From Halomarina halobia (lineage in GTDB: Archaea; Halobacteriota; Halobacteria; Halobacteriales; Haloarculaceae): DNA of 64,000 bases. The number at the start of each line of letters is the position of its first letter. Positions within the stretch are counted from its first letter, which is position 1. Both the position numbers and the translations under genes were made by a program. The notes below the pieces were generated by a model. The model did not search any database. It was not told where the DNA came from and saw nothing but the letters and a program-made list of their open reading frames with translations. This document shows positions 24,971 through 34,137 of the stretch, piece by piece. Where the stretch lies: contig NZ_CP119992.1 of NCBI RefSeq assembly GCF_029338575.1, positions 1,984,001 through 2,048,000 on the forward strand, given 5' to 3'.

Positions 24971-24980
24971 GTTTTTATCC
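24971..24980 (+). promoter_or_regulatory. TATA-box region of pcn
   Basis: GTTTTTATCC centred about 27 bases before the pcn ATG at 25002, the spacing for a leaderless haloarchaeal transcript. No ribosome-binding site is seen between it and the start codon. Confidence 0.55.
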
Positions 24981-25001
24981 CGTCGCGGGTAAGTCGCGTT
25001 C

Positions 25002-25745
25002 ATGTTCAAGGCTATCGTGAGCTCGGGGACACTCCGGGCCGCGCTCGACTCGGTGAGCGTGCTGGTGGACGAGTGTAAGATCCGACTGGACGAAGACGAG
25101 CTCACGATCCGGGCCGTCGATCCCGCCAACGTGGGGATGGTCGACCTCTCGCTGTCCGCGGCCGCCTTCGAGTCCTACGAGACCGACGGCGGCGTCATCG
25201 GCGTGAACCTCTCGCGGCTGGAGGACATCGCCAAGATGGCGGGCGCGGACCAGCTCGTCCAGTTCGAACTCGACGAGGAGACCCGCAAGCTCCACATCCG
25301 GATCGACGGACTGGAGTACACCCTCGCGCTCATCGATCCGGACTCCATCCGCCAGGAGCCGGACCTCCCCGACCTCGACCTCCCCGCGACCGTCGTCGTC
25401 GAGGGGCGCGACGTCGACCGCGCGGTGAAGGCCGCGGACATGGTGAGCGATCACATCGCCCTCGGCGTCGACGCGGGCGAGGAGTACTTCTACGTCGACG
25501 CGCAGGGAGACACCGACGACGTCCACTTCGAACTCGACCGCGAGGACCTCATCGACCTCACCGCCGGCGACGCCCGCTCGCTGTTCAGCCTCGACTACCT
25601 GAAGGAGATGAACAAGGCGCTCCCGGCCGACGGCGAGGTGACCATCGAACTCGGCGAGGAGTTCCCGGTGAAGATCCACTTCGACATCGCCGAGGGCCAG
25701 GGGCACGTCACGTACATGCTCGCGCCGCGCATCCAGAGCGACTGA
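25002..25745 (+). CDS. pcn: DNA polymerase sliding clamp (PCNA)
   Basis: Homotrimeric sliding clamp, 247 aa, typical archaeal PCNA length. The N-terminal half ([40 protein letters not shown]) and the C-terminal half ([20 protein letters not shown]) are the two clamp repeats. [29 protein letters not shown] includes the interdomain connecting loop that binds PIP-box partners. [18 protein letters not shown] is the family-typical C-terminus. It ties DNA polymerases, RFC, Fen1 and Hjc to DNA. The gene is close to priL and hjc, the usual haloarchaeal neighbourhood. The composition is highly acidic, as expected for a haloarchaeon. Confidence 0.98.
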   Translation: MFKAIVSSGTLRAALDSVSVLVDECKIRLDEDELTIRAVDPANVGMVDLSLSAAAFESYETDGGVIGVNLSRLEDIAKMAGADQLVQFELDEETRKLHIRIDGLEYTLALIDPDSIRQEPDLPDLDLPATVVVEGRDVDRAVKAADMVSDHIALGVDAGEEYFYVDAQGDTDDVHFELDREDLIDLTAGDARSLFSLDYLKEMNKALPADGEVTIELGEEFPVKIHFDIAEGQGHVTYMLAPRIQSD

Positions 25746-25980
25746 CCGCCGCCTCGACGCTCCGACCCGACCCGACCCGGCCCCCTCCGAGTTCTCCCCG
25801 GGCGGCGTCCTCACGATCGCCGCCGTCGCCCGTCTCCCCCACCCCTCCAGAGACGGTGCGAGGGGCTACCACCGACTGCGGCCTCGGACCGCCCAAAACC
25901 GTACGCCGCGCGTCGGACGCGTGTGCCGCCCGTCAGACGATCGCCGATTCGCTTAAGGGGCGGCTGGCGGAGACTCGATC

Positions 25981-26217
25981 ATGGCCTCTCCACACCTCCA
26001 GTTTCTCGGCGGCACGTTCGGGATCGGGCTCGGCGTCTCGCTACTGGTCGTGGGCGTCCTCCTCGTGGTCGGTTGCGTGACTAGCCTCGCCGCTGTCCCC
26101 ACGTGCAGCGCCCTCGAACACCCCGTCACGCGCGCCGTGCTCTACGTCGTCGTCGGTCTCGGCTCCACCGTCGTCGGCGGCCGCGAGACGCTCCGGGCGT
26201 GGCGACCGCCGCGCTAG
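25981..26217 (+). CDS. small membrane protein
   Basis: Protein of 78 aa with two or three hydrophobic segments (FLGGTFGIGLGVSLLVVGVL; LVVGCVTSLAAVPTC; AVLYVVVGLGSTVVG) and a basic end (RETLRAWRPPR). TTAAG at 25953-25957 lies about 26 bases before the ATG at 25981, a likely TATA region. The end overlaps the convergent next gene by 4 bases. Haloarchaeal homologues next to pcn/priL are uncharacterised. Confidence 0.65.
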   Translation: MASPHLQFLGGTFGIGLGVSLLVVGVLLVVGCVTSLAAVPTCSALEHPVTRAVLYVVVGLGSTVVGGRETLRAWRPPR

Positions 26218-26807
26218 CCGAGGCTCCGCTCGATGACGGCCGCGGCCTCGCGCGCGGACTGCCGCCAGCCGTACGCCTGTGCGTAGACGTGGCGCTTCGA
26301 GTCGACGATCTCCTCGGGCGAGGACTCCTCGAACCCGCCGCGCGCCCACGTCCCGCTCTCTCTCAGCCACTCGACGACGCGCTCGCGCGTCTCCGCCCAC
26401 GAGAAACCGACGCTCCGGTAGTAGGCCACGAGCGAGAAGATAGCGTGGTCGTGACAGCCGGGAACGCTCCCGTGCTCGTAGATCGTCCGCAGCGACTCCT
26501 CGGTGGGCACCGCGACCTCCTCCCTGTACTCGGCGGGCGAGAGCAGTTCGAGCGCCCCGCCCGGCGTCTCGCGGACGCGCTGGTCGTGTCGCAGGCGGCT
26601 CAGCGCGGCGGAGTGGAGGCGATCCCACGGCCCGTCGACCGCCTCGCGGAGGCGTCCCTCCGTCGTGGCGCCCCCCGCGAGGACGCCGAGGATGCTCGCG
26701 TAGGCCCGCTCGACGTCCTCCCATGGCGTCCCGTCGAACCGGCAGTCCGGGTCGTGCAGGCTGTTCGTGGAGCGACAGTCGGGACAGGGGTAGCGGAACC
26801 GCGGCAC
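26214..26807 (-). CDS. haloarchaeal conserved zinc-finger protein (between pcn and priL)
   Basis: Protein of 197 aa. The N-terminus RYPCPDCRSTNSLHDPDCRF is a CxxC...C pattern that would bind zinc. The rest is helical (VERAYASILGVLAGGATTEG; RLRHDQRVRETPGGALEL, a winged-helix-like region). The end is SAREAAAVIERSLG. It is a conserved neighbour of priL in haloarchaea as I recall, but I know of no experimental function. It is divergent from priL, about 190 bases apart. Confidence 0.75.
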   Translation of the reverse strand: MPRFRYPCPDCRSTNSLHDPDCRFDGTPWEDVERAYASILGVLAGGATTEGRLREAVDGPWDRLHSAALSRLRHDQRVRETPGGALELLSPAEYREEVAVPTEESLRTIYEHGSVPGCHDHAIFSLVAYYRSVGFSWAETRERVVEWLRESGTWARGGFEESSPEEIVDSKRHVYAQAYGWRQSAREAAAVIERSLG

Positions 26808-26997
26808 TGGCCCTACGTTGGCGCGCGCGCTAATAGACCGTTCGAATCGCCCGACGGTCTCGCCGCGCGTTCGAGCGTTCCCGGCGAACCGCCCGACGGC
26901 CGTCGTCCGATCCCGCCTCGCGGCGAACCGGCGGGACGTCGGCGGGGGCCGTGGTCGGTTCAGAGCGCTTAACCGATCTCGGACGGACGGGGGAGGT

Positions 26998-27984
26998 ATG
27001 GACGCGTTTCACGCCCGATACCCGTTTCTCGGTGCCGCCCGCGAGGCGGTCGGAGCCGCGGGCGTGGACCTCGCCGCGCTCGTCCGCGAGGAGCCGGCCG
27101 TCGTGGAGCGCGGACGCGAGCGGGTCGAGCGGGCGCTCGTCGCCGGAACCGTCGAGACCGACCGCCGGGTCACCCCCCGCGTCGAGGTGCTCTCGTACCC
27201 CATCGCGCGGGTGGTCGTCTCCCTGCTCGACGTGCCGGGCGCGGTCGAGAAGTACGCCGCCGCCGAGGCGTCGACCGCGTACGAGCGGTTCACCGCCGAG
27301 TTCGAGGGGCGGGCGGGCGTCGGCGGGTCCGACCTCTCGCTCGCCGACTTCCTCGACGAGTTCGACCTCGCGGGCGACGTGCGGGAGGCGTCGGACGGCT
27401 ACCGGGTCGCCGTCGACGCGTACCTCCGTCTGGCCCCGTCCGGGCCGCAGTGGGCGCTCGTCCGGCGCTCGCTCGCCGACGGCACCGTCACCGTGACCCG
27501 CGCTGAGCTCTACGAACTCCTACGCGAGGCCTGCGAGGAGCGCGTCGCCGACGGCCTCCCGTTCGAGGTGCCGGACGGGATCGCCGAGCCGCTCGCGTCG
27601 ACCGTCCGCGACGTGACCCGGTCGCTGTCGAGCAGGCGCTACCCGCGGTCGTTCGACGCCGCCCCCACACCCGACGCCTTCCCCCCCTGCGTCGAGCACC
27701 TGCTGACCGAGGCGCGGGCGGGCGAGGACCTCACCGCACACTCGCAGTTCGCGCTGGTCACCTTCCTCGCGCGCGTCGGAATGGACGAGGAGGAGATCCT
27801 CGCGGCCGCCGGGCGGGAGGAGGAGTCGTTCGCCTACGCCGTCGAGCGCCTGGCGGGCGAGGGGGGACCGTTCGACCCGCCCAGCTGCGCGACGATGCAG
27901 GCGCTCGGCGACTGCGTGAACCCCGACGCGCTCTGTGAGTCCATCGCCCACCCGCTCGAGTACTACGCGGAGCGGCTGGAGTGA
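26998..27984 (+). CDS. priL: DNA primase large subunit PriL
   Basis: Archaeal/eukaryotic primase regulatory subunit, 328 aa from the ATG at 26998; the frame is open upstream but runs through promoter sequence (GCGCTTAACCGATC, a TATA-like element 25-30 bases before). The four 4Fe-4S Cys ligands are at residues 231 (PPCVEHLL), 297 (PPSCATMQ), 306 (GDCVNPD) and 313 (LCESI), followed by HPLEYY, the conserved C-terminal signature. PriL with PriS makes RNA/DNA primers; PriS is not in this window. Close to pcn and hjc. Confidence 0.95.
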   Translation: MDAFHARYPFLGAAREAVGAAGVDLAALVREEPAVVERGRERVERALVAGTVETDRRVTPRVEVLSYPIARVVVSLLDVPGAVEKYAAAEASTAYERFTAEFEGRAGVGGSDLSLADFLDEFDLAGDVREASDGYRVAVDAYLRLAPSGPQWALVRRSLADGTVTVTRAELYELLREACEERVADGLPFEVPDGIAEPLASTVRDVTRSLSSRRYPRSFDAAPTPDAFPPCVEHLLTEARAGEDLTAHSQFALVTFLARVGMDEEEILAAAGREEESFAYAVERLAGEGGPFDPPSCATMQALGDCVNPDALCESIAHPLEYYAERLE

Positions 27985-28048
27985 CGGCGGACGGCGCGCC
28001 GACGTCTCGGAGCGACTCGAGCCGACACCCCGGCGGGCCGACGATCGG

Positions 28049-28153
28049 GGACGATCAGCGGCGGTCGGCGGCGGTCGGGGACGATCAGCGGCGGTCGGCG
28101 GCGGTCGGGGACGATCAGCGGCGGTCGGCGGCGGTCGGGGACGATCAGCGGCG
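28049..28153 (+). repeat. 30-bp tandem repeat, 3.5 units
   Basis: A 30-base unit (starting GGACGATCAGCGGCGG, continuing TCGGCGGCGGTCGG) repeats exactly at 28049-28078, 28079-28108 and 28109-28138, with half of a fourth to 28153. The last half-unit includes the stop codon and the last Arg codons of the minus-strand membrane gene. The array probably arose by duplication of that gene's 3' end. The same bases on the opposite strand would read through in frame, because 30 is a multiple of 3. No spacer-repeat pattern like CRISPR is present. Confidence 0.9.
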
Positions 28154-28348
28154 CGAGAGCGCGTACCCGAGCAGCGACATGACGATCACGAAGCCCGCGA
28201 TGCTACCGACGAGCGCGAACGCTCCCTCGTTCGAGAGGCCGGTGGAGCCGTTGTAGGTCACACCGATGCCGACGATGACGGCGATGAACAGCCCGACGGC
28301 GGCGACGGAGACGACGATTTCCACGAGCGCCTCCCGTTCGAGAGCCAT
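28145..28348 (-). CDS. small membrane protein conserved beside priL in haloarchaea
   Basis: Protein of 67 aa from the ATG at 28348. Two membrane segments are visible: LVEIVVSVAAVGLFIAVIVG and GAFALVGSIAGFVIVMSLLG, with a short Arg end (ALSRR). I recognise it as a haloarchaeal conserved protein adjacent to priL. It is convergent with priL. The stop codon lies inside the tandem repeat array, so the end may have drifted or been duplicated. Function unknown. Confidence 0.8.
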   Translation of the reverse strand: MALEREALVEIVVSVAAVGLFIAVIVGIGVTYNGSTGLSNEGAFALVGSIAGFVIVMSLLGYALSRR

Positions 28349-28491
28349 GCGGCGCGGTTTCCACGGACGGAGCAAAAACGCTTCGAAGCCGACCGGTTGC
28401 GACCGTCTCGTCCGTCCGGGCGAGCCACTAATGCACCTCGGGAACCTACGTTTCCCGTGGAGCGATTCTATCGCTCTTCGGATACGAAACC

Positions 28492-29280
28492 ATGACGCAA
28501 GCCGAAACAATACCAGCGTCACCGCGAGTCGCACTTGCCCCCGACACCCGTCGGCTCGATCCGAGAGCCGCCCGAGCCTGGACCGAGAAGATGGCCGTTA
28601 GCGCCCGCGGCGGCGGCGTATACGACGTCCACAGTCAGAGCGGAAACACCTACACCGTCGACCTGCTGGACGGCATCTGCTCCTGTCCGGACAACCAGTT
28701 CCGCGGCGAACGGTGTAAGCACGTCCGCCGAGTTGCACTCGAAATAACGGGGGGTCGGGTCCCCGCCCCGGGGTACCTCGACGTCGAGTGTCGCGCCTGC
28801 GGGCGCGACGCCTTCGTCCGCGAGGACGCCCCCACGATCTGCGAGGACTGCTATCTGCTCCCGGGGACGACGGTCCGCGACCGCGAGACGGGCGCGTTCG
28901 TCGTGGTCGCGGAGACGACCGACGACCGGGCCGACGAGACGGTCGTCCCGCCCCGCCAGGAGACCCTCTCCGCCTTCGACGACCGGGAATCGACCGTCGA
29001 GACCGACGCGCCACGGACGCCCGAGCGCGACGACGGGCGCGACGCGTCCGTCCCTGCCGACGTCGGGGTCGGGACGACCGTCGCGGACTACCCCGGCAAC
29101 GAACGCTACCCGGGCGACGACCCCGTCGTCCGGGTCGTCTACCCGTTCTCCGCCGACCCGGAGACGCCCTTCGAGGACCTCCGGCGGTACTCGTTCCCGC
29201 TGTCGCGGTTAGAGCGGGTGGCACCCCGCGAGCGCGAGGAGACGGAGACGCCCGCCCTCGGTAGCGCCCGGCGCGCCTGA
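28492..29280 (+). CDS. SWIM zinc-finger protein
   Basis: Protein of 262 aa. The SWIM motif is CSCPDNQFRGERCKH (Cys63, Cys65, Cys75, His77), preceded by VYDVHSQSGNTYTVDLLDG. A second zinc-ribbon follows (VECRACGRDAF...ICEDCYLL). The middle is an acidic, Pro/Thr-rich linker (about 145-190), and a C-terminal region has NERYPGDDPVVRVVYPF. SWIM domains bind DNA or proteins, and haloarchaeal versions are numerous and uncharacterised. The upstream region CCCGTGGAGCGATTCTATCGC holds no obvious TATA. The gene ends two bases before the end of hjc (convergent). Confidence 0.85.
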   Translation: MTQAETIPASPRVALAPDTRRLDPRAARAWTEKMAVSARGGGVYDVHSQSGNTYTVDLLDGICSCPDNQFRGERCKHVRRVALEITGGRVPAPGYLDVECRACGRDAFVREDAPTICEDCYLLPGTTVRDRETGAFVVVAETTDDRADETVVPPRQETLSAFDDRESTVETDAPRTPERDDGRDASVPADVGVGTTVADYPGNERYPGDDPVVRVVYPFSADPETPFEDLRRYSFPLSRLERVAPREREETETPALGSARRA

Positions 29281-29282
29281 CG

Positions 29283-29765
29283 CTACTCGAGCATCGCCGC
29301 GGCGTCGTCGAGCGTTATCTCGCCCGTCTCGAACGCCCGCAGAACGGCGCGGACGTCCGGACCCGGGTCGTCCTCGACGTCGGTCAGGTCGTCGAGCGTC
29401 TCGCCCTCGTGGAGCGCGACCTCCTTCTTGACGCGGTAGTTACCGCCGTCCGTCCGGTGGAGGGCCGCCGGGTGGAAGAACGCCCAGTCGGTCCGGTCGA
29501 ACCGGACGCCGATCTTCGGCTTCGCGCCGAAGTTGCGGGCGAAGTAGACGAGCGCCTCGACCTCCTCGCCGGTGAGGTAGATGGGTTGCCCGGCCGACGC
29601 CTTGGCCTCGATGGCGTAGAACACGTCGCCGTCGCCCGCGAGCACGTCCGGCAGTTCGCGCGCCGTGGCGCTCCCGCTCGCGGGCGCGCGCATGACGGCG
29701 AAGCCGCGCTCGTCGAACAGCTTGACGAGCTCGCGCTCGCGCCTGTCCCCTTTCGCGTTCGACAT
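29283..29765 (-). CDS. hjc: Holliday junction resolvase Hjc
   Basis: Archaeal Holliday-junction endonuclease of 160 aa. The nuclease signature is complete: Glu10 in [10 protein letters not shown], Asp40 in [12 protein letters not shown], and Glu53 and Lys55 in [35 protein letters not shown] is the family's helix-strand continuation. About 35 extra acidic residues at the C-terminus ([14 protein letters not shown]...LDDAAAMLE) are typical of haloarchaeal forms. It resolves four-way junctions in homologous recombination and interacts with PCNA; pcn is nearby. Confidence 0.95.
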   Translation of the reverse strand: MSNAKGDRRERELVKLFDERGFAVMRAPASGSATARELPDVLAGDGDVFYAIEAKASAGQPIYLTGEEVEALVYFARNFGAKPKIGVRFDRTDWAFFHPAALHRTDGGNYRVKKEVALHEGETLDDLTDVEDDPGPDVRAVLRAFETGEITLDDAAAMLE

Positions 29766-29940
29766 TCAGCCTCACTCGCGCCGCGTCGCGGATAAACCAG
29801 TCGACTTCCGGCGAAGACGCGGCCACTCGAACGCGATATCGACGCGATCGTGACGGGATCCGTCACCTCTCTCTCTCCGTCCCGGCCGAGATGCAAGCCT
29901 ACGACTGAAGTCGGGTCTGACCGACCGTGACAGTACCCGA

Positions 29941-30939
29941 ATGACCGCCCTCGCCATCGACCCGCACCGACTGGGGGCCGCGCTCGCCGACGCGAGGAGG
30001 CGGTGGATCGAGTGGACCCTGCTCGAGGGGGACCGGGCCGTCGTCGCCGCCGGCGTGTTGGCGTTCGTGTTAGCCGCCGTCGGCGCGATCGAACTCCTCG
30101 ACGTGGCGACGCTGAGCGACAGACAGCCGCTCTACTACCTGTTCAGCGCCCTGCTCGGGGGGAACCTGACGCTCATCACGGTGGTCATCTCGATCAATCA
30201 GCTGCTCCTCTCGCGGGAGCTCAAGTCGCCCGGGGAGTTACGGACGGAGATCGACGACGTGATCGAGTACCGCCGCGACGTGGAACGGACGGCCGAGCGC
30301 GACGTCGCCCCGGTCAAGCCGTCCGAGTTCCTCGACTTCCTGCTCCAGAACGCGCGCAGACAGGCGCAGGTACTCGGCGGCCTGTCCGTCGGAGTGGGTG
30401 CCGAGCGCGCGTGGTGGGAGATCAGCGACCTCGTGACGACCATCACCGACCGCACCGACGAGATCGACCGCCAACTGAACGGGGCGGACGACGGCATCTT
30501 CGGCGCGCTGTCGACCACGTTGCGGACGAACTACGCCGAGCAGATGCACCGGGCCCGTCGCATCAGGGCCGCGTACGGCGACGCGCTCCCCGAGGAGACG
30601 CTCGAGGCGCTCGACGACACCGTAGAGCGCCTGCAGGAGCTCGACATCGCGCGCCAGTACTTCAAGAACCTCTACCTGCAGGACGAGCTCTCCCGGCTCT
30701 CGCGCATCCTGCTCTACGCGGGGATCCCCGCCGAGGTCGTCGCCGTTGGCGTGCTCCTCGCGTTCACCACGCCGCCGGACGCGACGACGACCGCGTCCCT
30801 CGACGTCGTCCTCCCGCTCGCCGTCACGATCGGGTTCGCGCCGCTCGCCATCCTCGTCTCGTTCATCCTCCGCACGGCGACCGTCACCCAGCGCACCGTC
30901 GCCACAGTTCCGTTCACCACGCCGGAGCAGGAGGTCTGA
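29941..30939 (+). CDS. haloarchaeal integral membrane protein, coiled-coil cytoplasmic region
   Basis: Protein of 332 aa. The N-terminal half has two membrane segments (VVAAGVLAFVLAAVGAIELL; LLGGNLTLITVVISINQLLL). Residues about 90-245 are a soluble helical region rich in Arg/Glu/Asp (TELRTEIDDVIEYRRDVERT; DETVERLQELDIARQYFKNL). Two further segments (LLYAGIPAEVVAVGVLLAF; LAVTIGFAPLAILVSFILR) end the protein. Such proteins are common in haloarchaea and have no known function. The start is an ATG after a small gap; no TATA is obvious. Confidence 0.7.
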   Translation: MTALAIDPHRLGAALADARRRWIEWTLLEGDRAVVAAGVLAFVLAAVGAIELLDVATLSDRQPLYYLFSALLGGNLTLITVVISINQLLLSRELKSPGELRTEIDDVIEYRRDVERTAERDVAPVKPSEFLDFLLQNARRQAQVLGGLSVGVGAERAWWEISDLVTTITDRTDEIDRQLNGADDGIFGALSTTLRTNYAEQMHRARRIRAAYGDALPEETLEALDDTVERLQELDIARQYFKNLYLQDELSRLSRILLYAGIPAEVVAVGVLLAFTTPPDATTTASLDVVLPLAVTIGFAPLAILVSFILRTATVTQRTVATVPFTTPEQEV

Positions 30940-30988
30940 CCGCGAGCGTGACCGTGACGGAGCGCGGTCGAGGGCGCCGTCGAAACCC

Positions 30989-32350
30989 TCAGGTGCCGTG
31001 TCGCCAGTCGTCCATGTAGTCGGCCTGCTCGTCGGTGAGGGCGTCGATGTCGATCCCCTCGGCGGCGAGCTTCACCGTGGCGACCTCGCGGTCGAGGGCG
31101 TCGGGCACCTCGTGGAGCCCCGGCCCGTAGGTGTCCTCGCCGACGGCCTCCAGTCGGTCGGAGCGGCCGAGCCGTTCGCGGAGGCGCTCGGCGAGGCGGT
31201 CGCGGAGGCCGCCGGAGTGGGCGGCGACGAGTTCGCGCACGCAGACCGCCTGCACGCCGAAGGACTGGTCCATCACCTCGACGGGGTGGCCGAGCGCGAG
31301 CGGCCCGGCGAGGTTGACGAGGCGACCCGCCGCGAGCACGTTGAGCCGGCGGCCGTCGTCCGTCTCGTACTCCATCACGCCGTCGCGGACCTCGCGCACG
31401 TTCGCGGCGAGATCCGAGAGCTCGTCGAGGTTCACCTCGACGTCGAAGTGACCGGCGTTGGCGAGCAGGGCGCCGTCCTTCATCGCCTCGAAGTGCTCGC
31501 GGGTGATCACGTCGCGGTTGCCCGTCACGGTGACGAACACGTCGCCCTTCGCCGCCGCCTCGCGCATCGGCATGACCTCGTAGCCCTCCATGTGCGCCTC
31601 GAGCGCGCGGCGCGGTTCGACCTCGGTGACGATCACGCGGGCGTTCTGCCCGGCGGCCTTCTTCGCGACGCCGCGGCCGCAGTCGCCGTAGCCCGCGACG
31701 ACGACCGTCTTCCCCGCGAACGAGAGGTTGGTCGTCAGAGCGATGTTCGCGAGCGCGGACTCGCCGGTCCCGTGGACGTTGTCGAACAGGCGCTTCATCG
31801 GCGTGTCGTTGACGGCGAAGACGGGGTACCGGAGCGCCCCGTCCTCGTCCATCGCGCGCAGGCGGTGGACGCCCGTCGTCGTCTCCTCGCAGCCCCCGAT
31901 GATGCCGTCGACGAGGTCGGGGTGCTCCTCGTGGATGCGGAAGACGAGGTCGCCGCCGTCGTCGACGGTGATCGTCGGCCGGAGGTCGATGACCGCCTCG
32001 ATGGCGTCGTAGTACTCCTCGCCCTCGACGCCGCGCCTGGCGTAGGAGGTGATGTTCTCGTTCGCGTCGAGCGCCGCGCTCACGTCGTCGTGCGTCGAGA
32101 GCGGGTTGCAGCCCGCGATGGCGATCTCGGCCCCGCCCGCGGCGAGCGTCTCCGTCAGCGCCGCGGTCTTCGCCTCGACGTGCATCGCCATCGCGATGCG
32201 CTGGCCCTCGAACGGACGCAACTCCTCGAACTCCTCGCGGAGCGCCGCGAGGATGGGCATGTGCCCGCTCGCCCAGTCGATCTTGCGTCGGCCCTCCTCG
32301 CGCGCCCCCTCCGGGTCGTCGAGTTGCTCGCTGATAGGCGGATACGACAT
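30989..32350 (-). CDS. ahcY: adenosylhomocysteinase
   Basis: S-adenosyl-L-homocysteine hydrolase, NAD-dependent, 453 aa. MSYPPISEQLDDPEGAREEG is the start; an in-frame Met nine codons upstream is less likely. Key parts: VFAVNDTPMKRLFDNVHGTGES with the Lys/Asp pair, VVVAGYGDCGRGVA for NAD, EVEPRRALEAHMEG, LLANAGHFDVEV, and the C-terminal GHPVEVMDQSFGVQAV. The usual C-terminal Tyr is present (DEQADYMDDWRHGT). About 20 residues (AHSGGLRDRLAERLRERLG) seem inserted near residue 410 compared with haloarchaeal relatives I recall. It splits SAH to adenosine and homocysteine, recycling methylation by-product. Confidence 0.95.
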   Translation of the reverse strand: MSYPPISEQLDDPEGAREEGRRKIDWASGHMPILAALREEFEELRPFEGQRIAMAMHVEAKTAALTETLAAGGAEIAIAGCNPLSTHDDVSAALDANENITSYARRGVEGEEYYDAIEAVIDLRPTITVDDGGDLVFRIHEEHPDLVDGIIGGCEETTTGVHRLRAMDEDGALRYPVFAVNDTPMKRLFDNVHGTGESALANIALTTNLSFAGKTVVVAGYGDCGRGVAKKAAGQNARVIVTEVEPRRALEAHMEGYEVMPMREAAAKGDVFVTVTGNRDVITREHFEAMKDGALLANAGHFDVEVNLDELSDLAANVREVRDGVMEYETDDGRRLNVLAAGRLVNLAGPLALGHPVEVMDQSFGVQAVCVRELVAAHSGGLRDRLAERLRERLGRSDRLEAVGEDTYGPGLHEVPDALDREVATVKLAAEGIDIDALTDEQADYMDDWRHGT

Positions 32351-32497
32351 ATTTGAACAAGTGAGGGACTCGGGCAAAACGCTACCGGGTCGCGGCTCCG
32401 TCGGGCGCGCGACGTCGACGCGAAGAAGCGACCGCCGCAGGGGACGGGGCCGCGTGCGGCGCGACCCGACGACTGATCGGATCGCGTCGGGGTCGAA

Positions 32498-33151
32498 TCA
32501 GTCGTCGCGGGGGTGGTCCCGATGTCGATCCGACTCCCCGCGCTCGGCCGTCTCACCCTCGTCGTCCTCGCCGCTCCCGTCTCTCTCATCCGCCCCGTCC
32601 TCGTCGCTCCACGGGGCGTGGCCGTTACCGCGGTCGCGGTCGTCGTCCGACGGGCCGGGAGCCGCGCGGTCGCTCGCGGGGTTGTTCCCGGTGGCGAACT
32701 CGGAGACGATCGAACCGAGCGTCTCGTCGCCCTCGCCGTCCGCGAGCAGCTGCTGGACGAGCAGCGCGACGCGCTGACCGAAGTAGGCAGGCGCGTCCCG
32801 ATCGGCCAGCAGTTCGACCCGCTCGGTCGTCGAGGCGTTCCCGACGGTCGCGGTCACCGCGACCGTGACGTTCTCCGCCGGCGTCGGGAGCGACACCGTC
32901 CCGTTACCGTCCGTCACGTAGTTCCCCGCGCCCGCGTAGGTGGAGTTGTTCGAGGTCGCGACCGCGACGCTCGCGTTCTCGACCGCGCTGCCGCTCTGGG
33001 TCACCGCGACCGTCACCCCGTCGGTCTGGGAGACGGTCAGGTCGATACGCTCGGCGCTCGACGCACCCGCCGCGAGGGCGCTCGGCGCGAGCGCCAGCAG
33101 CAGGGCGGTCGCCGCCACGGCGAACAGCTGTGAGTTTCGCTTCGGACTCAT
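32498..33151 (-). CDS. secreted or envelope protein with acidic tail
   Basis: Protein of 217 aa. LFAVAATALLLALAPSALAA is a Sec-type signal peptide after the basic MSPKRNSQ. Residues about 30-130 form a beta-rich domain (VAVATSNNSTYAGAGNYVTD, two NxS/T sequons). Residues 145-217 are disordered and highly charged (DRAAPGPSDDDRDRGNG; GEDDEGETAERGESDRH). No domain was recognised. AT-rich sequence with GTTTAATG-like elements lies upstream near 33175-33190. Between ahcY and the exported superoxide dismutase on the same strand. Confidence 0.7.
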   Translation of the reverse strand: MSPKRNSQLFAVAATALLLALAPSALAAGASSAERIDLTVSQTDGVTVAVTQSGSAVENASVAVATSNNSTYAGAGNYVTDGNGTVSLPTPAENVTVAVTATVGNASTTERVELLADRDAPAYFGQRVALLVQQLLADGEGDETLGSIVSEFATGNNPASDRAAPGPSDDDRDRGNGHAPWSDEDGADERDGSGEDDEGETAERGESDRHRDHPRDD

Positions 33152-33276
33152 TCCGTCCGCGTCGATGAATGTCACCACGTTAAACTAGTGTGGCCGTTCG
33201 ACGTGGTTCACTTCGTTCATTAGAACGTGATAGTTCCCGAGTCGTACTAATATAGTTTATCGCGGTCGCTCGTCGT

Positions 33277-34050
33277 TCAGTTCGACTCGGCGGGTCGGCG
33301 CGCCGAGGCGGCGGCGCGGTAGACGGCGTCGACCGCCGACCAGTCGACGACGTTCCAGAAGGCGTCTACGTAGGCCGTGCGGTCGTTCTCGTACTGGAGG
33401 TAGTAGGCGTGCTCCCAGACGTCGAGGACGAGCAGCGGCGTCGCCCCCTGCACGGCGAGGTCGTTGTGCGCCTCGGCCTGCGTGACGAGCAACCGACCCG
33501 CGAGGTGATCGTAGACGAGCAGCCCCCAGCCCGATCCCTCGACGCCCGTCGCCGCCGCGGCGAACTCGCGCTTGAAACCCTCCACGGAACCGAAATCGCG
33601 TCGGAGCGCGGACGCGAGGTCGCCGCCGGGGTCGCCGCCGCCGTCGGGCGACATGATCCGCCAGAACACCGAGTGGAGGAGGTGTCCCGAGAGGTTGAAC
33701 GAGAGGTCGCGCTTTACGGCCTTGATGCGGTCGAACTCGCCGGACTCGCGCATCGCCGCGAGTTCATCGAGCGCCGCGTTCGCCCCCTCGACGTACCCCT
33801 TGTGGTGTTCGTCGTGATGGAGGCGCATGATGCGCGCGTCGATGTGCGGTTCCAGGGCGTCGTAGTCGTACGGCAGCGGGGGGAGGGAGTAGGGTTCCGC
33901 GGTCCGCTCGGTACCCTCGTCCCCTCCCCGGCCGTCGCCTTCGGCCGCGGCGAGTCCCGGCAGTCCGAGTGCCGCGGCCGTCAGCCCGAGGCCCCGCAGC
34001 ACCGTCCGGCGCGTCGATCCGTCGCGTCGTGACTCGGTAGCGTCGGTCAT
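33277..34050 (-). CDS. sod: Tat-exported Fe/Mn superoxide dismutase
   Basis: Fe/Mn-type superoxide dismutase of 257 aa, longer than the usual ~200 because of a leader. STRRTVLRGLGLTAAALGLP is a twin-arginine signal, and an acidic linker follows. The catalytic core starts PYSLPPLPYDYDALEPHIDA. Metal ligands are His78 in MRLHHDEHH, the His in SGHLLHSVFW, and Asp/His in LLVLDVWEHAYY. It converts superoxide to peroxide and oxygen. Most haloarchaeal SODs are cytoplasmic; a Tat leader indicates export of the folded, metallated enzyme to the surface. The gene is alone, with an AT-rich promoter region. Confidence 0.92.
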   Translation of the reverse strand: MTDATESRRDGSTRRTVLRGLGLTAAALGLPGLAAAEGDGRGGDEGTERTAEPYSLPPLPYDYDALEPHIDARIMRLHHDEHHKGYVEGANAALDELAAMRESGEFDRIKAVKRDLSFNLSGHLLHSVFWRIMSPDGGGDPGGDLASALRRDFGSVEGFKREFAAAATGVEGSGWGLLVYDHLAGRLLVTQAEAHNDLAVQGATPLLVLDVWEHAYYLQYENDRTAYVDAFWNVVDWSAVDAVYRAAASARRPAESN

Positions 34051-34137
34051 AGATCGGTCAAATTACGAGTACGAGCTGGTCGGTCAAAACCGTGTTGGCC
34101 GTCGGTTCGCGCGAGGGACGACCCGTTAGGACGAGCG

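Noticed and set aside
28049..28153. CRISPR-like array
   Set aside because: The units are contiguous and identical, with no spacers.
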